Assembly: GCF_900113645.1 (NCBI RefSeq)
Contig: NZ_FOQC01000014.1
Span: 1 to 48,816, forward strand
DNA length: 48,816 nt
Source: Trichococcus flocculiformis
GTDB lineage: Bacteria > Bacillota > Bacilli > Lactobacillales > Aerococcaceae
Direction: 5' to 3'
Shown here: in pieces, positions 46,249-48,816 of the stretch
Position numbering within the stretch: position 1 is the stretch's first letter
Layout of the letters: every line of letters begins with the position of its first letter
The notes under the pieces: model-generated
The model's database searches: none
Told to the model about the DNA's origin: nothing
Seen by the model: only the letters and a program-made list of their open reading frames with translations
Position numbers and translations under genes: made by a program

Positions 46249-46575
46249 CTGAAGAAATGGCCCAAATACAGGGCAGAATTGAGCAGTTTGAGCGAATTAA
46301 ATACAAAACGGCTAAAGGCCTTATATACAGCCCTGAACGCTATAAGCGTAGAAAATAGGCAGATTTTGACAGAGAAGTATTATACAAAGAATCATCAATC
46401 AAACAGCGATTATAAAATGGCCACTTTAAAGAATATGCCAGTGTCTCATTATCGGGCGATGCTTCGAGAAGCTCAAGAGGAATTTTGTATATTTTTCGGC
46501 TCTGTCTTTTATTTCAGACTGAAACCATCAAAAGTGTTGACATTTTTTTCGAAAAAAGGCAAACTATTAACATAG
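46249..46575 (+). pseudogene. fragment related to the 42623 island gene
   Basis: The frame KKWPKYRAELSSLSELNTKRLKALYTALNAISVENRQILTEKYYTKN..EEFC matches the first 80 residues of the 42623 product. Similarity ends at about 46485, and the rest of the frame is unrelated. No good ribosome binding site or ATG at its head. Confidence 0.75.
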
Positions 46576-46606
46576 CATGTATAAGATTAAGTCAGGAGGG
46601 TTATTA

Positions 46607-47275
46607 TTGGAAATTTTATCAAATCACTTGAGATCAAATTGTGATCCTGGATTAGCTGGTGTTTTGTCTTTGAGTGTTAAAGAGGCTTATCGGTTCTTGG
46701 ATGATTTAGTTGAAAGAGAAAAGATTTTGAAGCATAAAGACATGAAAAAGACGTTGGGACATTTACGGCATGGCTTGATTGATGTAGCACTCAAACAAGT
46801 TCTTCAAAGCTCAAGTATTCCACATGAAATCGCAGATGAAACATCAAGTAAGTACCGTAATGGTCATACTTATTTAATGATAGAAACCAAAGGCGCAATT
46901 ATTACGCCGGCAAAGGTTTTCAAATCGCGCGATGTACCAAAGAAGGCTATTTATCGAAGCAAGGGTGGCTTATTAAATAAACAATATAATCTATTTGAAG
47001 AGCCGGCAGACATTAATGCGCAATATGACGAAAGTAATCCTCCATTTTTATTGTTAACTTATGGCGGACTAAATCATAAATTAGAATTTGTCACATTGGG
47101 ATTGCCTAATGTTGGGGTGTTAGGATGGATTGATCAAGTGAATATTACTAATGCACCTGTACTATTGATAAATCAGGAAGAAGTTAGCAATGACCTACAG
47201 TTAACATTCACATCAGAGGCAGAAAAGATTATTATGAGAGGTGTTGACAATGGAGGAAAGGAAGGAGCTATTTAA
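46607..47275 (+). CDS. unrecognised partner gene of an XRE-ImmA/IrrE protease
   Basis: A 222-residue soluble protein with no domain I can name. The N-terminal third is helical (LSLSVKEAYRFLDDLVEREKILKHKDMKKTLGHLRHGLIDVALKQVL). The rest is strand-rich (GHTYLMIETKGAIITPAKVF, PFLLLTYGGLNHKLEFVTLGLPNVG). The start is TTG 46607, 6 nt after GGAGGG; an ATG at 46577 lies before that site. The region is visibly more AT-rich than the island and chromosome. It overlaps the protease gene by 26 bp, indicating one transcription unit and linked function. Confidence 0.7.
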   Translation: MEILSNHLRSNCDPGLAGVLSLSVKEAYRFLDDLVEREKILKHKDMKKTLGHLRHGLIDVALKQVLQSSSIPHEIADETSSKYRNGHTYLMIETKGAIITPAKVFKSRDVPKKAIYRSKGGLLNKQYNLFEEPADINAQYDESNPPFLLLTYGGLNHKLEFVTLGLPNVGVLGWIDQVNITNAPVLLINQEEVSNDLQLTFTSEAEKIIMRGVDNGGKEGAI

Positions 47276-48392
47276 TCCTCACCAATTAACCTCAGCGCGG
47301 ATTTCGAGAGGTATGACGATGAAAGAGTTGTCTGAAAAAAGTGAGATTTCAAGGCAAATGATCTCTAATTATGAGTCTGGGAAAACAACTCCCAAGGCTG
47401 AAAATTTGTTGAGAATAATAAATGTTTTAGGTTTTCCAAGAAGCTTTTTTGTTGCTGAGATGCCTGAGTTACATTCTGGAGCGACTTTTTTTAGGAGTCA
47501 AACCGCTGCAACTAAAAAGGCGCGAGATATGCAAAAAGAAAAATTAAAATATACTTTTGAAGTATACAAAAAATTAGCTACGTATGTTAATTTTCCAGCA
47601 ACTAATTTACCGGTGCTTATAGAAAAAGATATTCACGATATTACAGAGGAAGATATCATTCAAAAAGCTTTTGAACTTAGAAGTATTTGGGGAATTGATC
47701 CGGTTTCTCCTATAAAAAATTTAATTTCTACAGCCGAGAAGAACGGTATTGTTATTGCAGAGGCTAATATGTCTGATGGTGCTTTGGATGCAGTTTCAAG
47801 ATGGATAATTGATCGACCATTTATAATCTTAACAGATAATAATGAGTCGTCTGTTCGAAGAAGGTTTAATGTTGCTCATGAGATCGGGCATATTCTATTA
47901 CACAACAGTGTAGAGAGTGTCCATGATTATTCGTCAAAAGAACTAAAAAACATTATAGAAAGACAAGCGAATTCATTTGCTTCACACTTCCTGTTGCCTT
48001 CGGGAGCGTTTGAAGAGTCTTTATTGTCTACTTCATTAGAATATTATAAAGATTTGAAAAAGTATTGGAAGGTATCCATTCAAGCTATGGTGTTTAAGAC
48101 ACATTCCTTAGGCCTGATAAGCGATGATCAAAGCCTCTATTTGAATAAAAAAATTTCATGGAATAAATGGCGAACGAAAGAACCTTATGATGATTTAATT
48201 CCAGTTGAAAAACCAAGTTTGATGGATACTGTTTATAAGATGATTGTTGAAAATAACGTTGTATATCCTAATGAATTGAATAATTCATTTCGTTTACCCA
48301 AAGATGAACTTGAAAAAATAATAAGTAAATCTATCTTTGATATAAAATCTACGGAAAAAACAACTCCTATTTTACGATTAGTTAAGCAATAG
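47250..48392 (+). CDS. XRE helix-turn-helix fused to ImmA/IrrE-like zinc metalloprotease
   Basis: A 380-residue protein. An N-terminal HTH (about 12-65: LTSARISRGMTMKELSEKSEISRQMISNYESGKTTPKAENLLRII) is joined to an ImmA/IrrE (COG2856) domain with the zinc motif HEIGH at 210-214 and the downstream ERQANSFASHFLLP, whose Glu is the likely third ligand. Relatives cleave repressors (ImmA on ImmR, IrrE on DdrO) or act in toxin-antitoxin-like pairs. Start ATG 47250, with AGAGG 8 nt upstream; the frame's GTG at 47241 is too close to that site. It is the second gene of a two-gene unit. Confidence 0.88.
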   Translation: MEERKELFNPHQLTSARISRGMTMKELSEKSEISRQMISNYESGKTTPKAENLLRIINVLGFPRSFFVAEMPELHSGATFFRSQTAATKKARDMQKEKLKYTFEVYKKLATYVNFPATNLPVLIEKDIHDITEEDIIQKAFELRSIWGIDPVSPIKNLISTAEKNGIVIAEANMSDGALDAVSRWIIDRPFIILTDNNESSVRRRFNVAHEIGHILLHNSVESVHDYSSKELKNIIERQANSFASHFLLPSGAFEESLLSTSLEYYKDLKKYWKVSIQAMVFKTHSLGLISDDQSLYLNKKISWNKWRTKEPYDDLIPVEKPSLMDTVYKMIVENNVVYPNELNNSFRLPKDELEKIISKSIFDIKSTEKTTPILRLVKQ

Positions 48393-48399
48393 TCATTTT

Positions 48400-48424
48400 G
48401 AGGCCTCACGCGAGGCCTTTTTTT
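48400..48424 (+). terminator. terminator after the XRE-protease gene
   Basis: GGCCTC-ACGC-GAGGCC followed by seven T residues. Confidence 0.9.
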
Positions 48425-48453
48425 ATATTATAGGAAAGTATAAAATTTTTCAG

Positions 48454-48489
48454 CTGTGGAATGTGATGATAGCACATGTTCCACAGTTT
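48454..48489. repeat. hairpin at the left end of an IS91-like element
   Basis: CTGTGGAA (48454-48461) pairs with TTCCACAG (48479-48486), with an inner TGTG/CACA stem. It lies 33 bp before the transposase start. IS91-type elements have hairpin-like rather than inverted-repeat ends, so this may be the terminus; TTTTTG follows, so it can also terminate. Confidence 0.45.
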
Positions 48490-48521
48490 TTGTTTTGGTT
48501 TCACAGTGGTAAAATAGAGGT

Positions 48522-48816
48522 ATGAATCAGAATATTCTCCATACCATTTTCTTTGATAAGAATAACCATTGGGACCAGCTCTCTAAAAGATTCAAACTGA
48601 AGATAAGACCTGTGGTCTTTAAAGAGGTTGAAAAATTTAGATACTGTGGGGATATTTCGAAAGGCTTTCGGTTATATGTTTGTGAAGGTTGCCATGCGGC
48701 AAAAAAAGTTCCGATTCGGTGTAAAGGCAAATTTTGCCCGACATGTTCTGTCGGTGAAAGTGAGCGGTGGAGTGAAATTGTGTCTCAGGATATGTTCCAC
48801 ACCACCCACAGACATA
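48522..48816 (+). CDS. IS91-family-like transposase, N-terminal part (runs off the window)
   Basis: The first 98 codons of a Y2/HUH-type transposase. The zinc-binding N-terminal domain shows YVCEGCHAAKKVPIRCKGKFCPTCS, the CxxC...RC...FCPxC pattern of Zn_Tnp_IS91. The catalytic tyrosine domain would lie beyond the window edge. Start ATG 48522, with AGAGGT close upstream. The ISL3 group also has a zinc N-terminus, but the RCKGKFCPTC block fits IS91/IS801 better. Confidence 0.7.
   Translation, partial: MNQNILHTIFFDKNNHWDQLSKRFKLKIRPVVFKEVEKFRYCGDISKGFRLYVCEGCHAAKKVPIRCKGKFCPTCSVGESERWSEIVSQDMFHTTHRH

Larger units (their letters stand above)
45659..46490. mobile_element. remnant of a second, related island in tandem
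   Basis: From attR rightward the order terminator hairpin (about 45667-45722), arm sites CACTCAGAA x2 (45731, 45743), int 3' end is repeated. A deletion then joins the last 55 codons of int to fragments equivalent to the middle of the first island (46068-46485). Bases 45936-46067 at the junction match nothing here. The right limit of the second island is not visible; the module at 46607-48392 may belong to it. Confidence 0.8.

Noticed and set aside
34644-48400. Complete prophage or integrative conjugative element
   Set aside because: No large terminase, portal, capsid, tail, lysis, relaxase or type IV secretion gene is present.
48527-48730. 67-codon minus-strand ORF near the window end
   Set aside because: It is antisense to the zinc-domain transposase frame, which has a recognisable motif and runs to the window edge.

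Overview
The window looks like the chromosome of a low-to-moderate-GC Firmicute of the order Lactobacillales. The basis is the gene set and order: alaS-ireB-ruvX-DUF1292-mltG-udk-greA, rpoY-rnjA, a fused glutathione synthase GshF, a LiaFSR three-component system, a DUF1831 protein next to a cysteine desulfurase, and a T-box leader on alaS. A Carnobacteriaceae member such as Trichococcus is my guess, but no marker gene here settles it.

Bases 1-34,600 are core chromosome. In order they hold: a UspA protein and a small membrane protein; a 6S RNA candidate beside rarA (all minus strand); gshF with an M50-like protease and a cysteine desulfurase; DUF1831; a formate/nitrite channel; xpt; an O-acetylhomoserine sulfhydrylase; a TraX-like membrane protein; mnmA; recD2; an uncharacterised protein with a formylglycine-enzyme-like motif; T-box-alaS; the ireB-ruvX-DUF1292 cluster; mltG-udk-greA; liaFSR; a cysteine-less HesB-like protein; rnjA/rpoY (minus strand); a heterodimeric ABC exporter pair with a HAD phosphatase; and tRNA-Ala(GGC). 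Three copies of a hairpin, two of them inside a longer inverted dispersed repeat (20.2 kb and 27.6 kb), mark intergenic spaces.

Bases 34,644-45,658 are an 11.0 kb island integrated at the 3' end of tRNA-Ala and bounded by a 23-bp direct repeat. Its layout matches phage-inducible chromosomal islands (PICI, SaPI-like phage satellites). It has a leftward tyrosine integrase and XRE repressor, then a divergent rightward run: a small HTH protein, an excisionase-like protein, small ORFs, a VirE-type primase/helicase, an iteron-rich non-coding block that looks like a replication origin, possible late regulators, a coiled-coil protein and a small-terminase-like protein. No large terminase, portal, capsid, tail, lysin or holin gene is visible. 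Paired integrase arm-type sites and a repeated operator sequence are also readable.

Directly to the right (45,659 to about 46,490) lies the wreck of a second, related island: its left end, the last 55 codons of its integrase and fragments of two regulatory genes, joined by deletion. Beyond it is an AT-rich two-gene module (46,607-48,392): an unrecognised protein overlapping an XRE-ImmA/IrrE metalloprotease gene. This may be surviving island cargo, possibly a defence or toxin-antitoxin-like unit. The window ends inside an IS91-like transposase gene.
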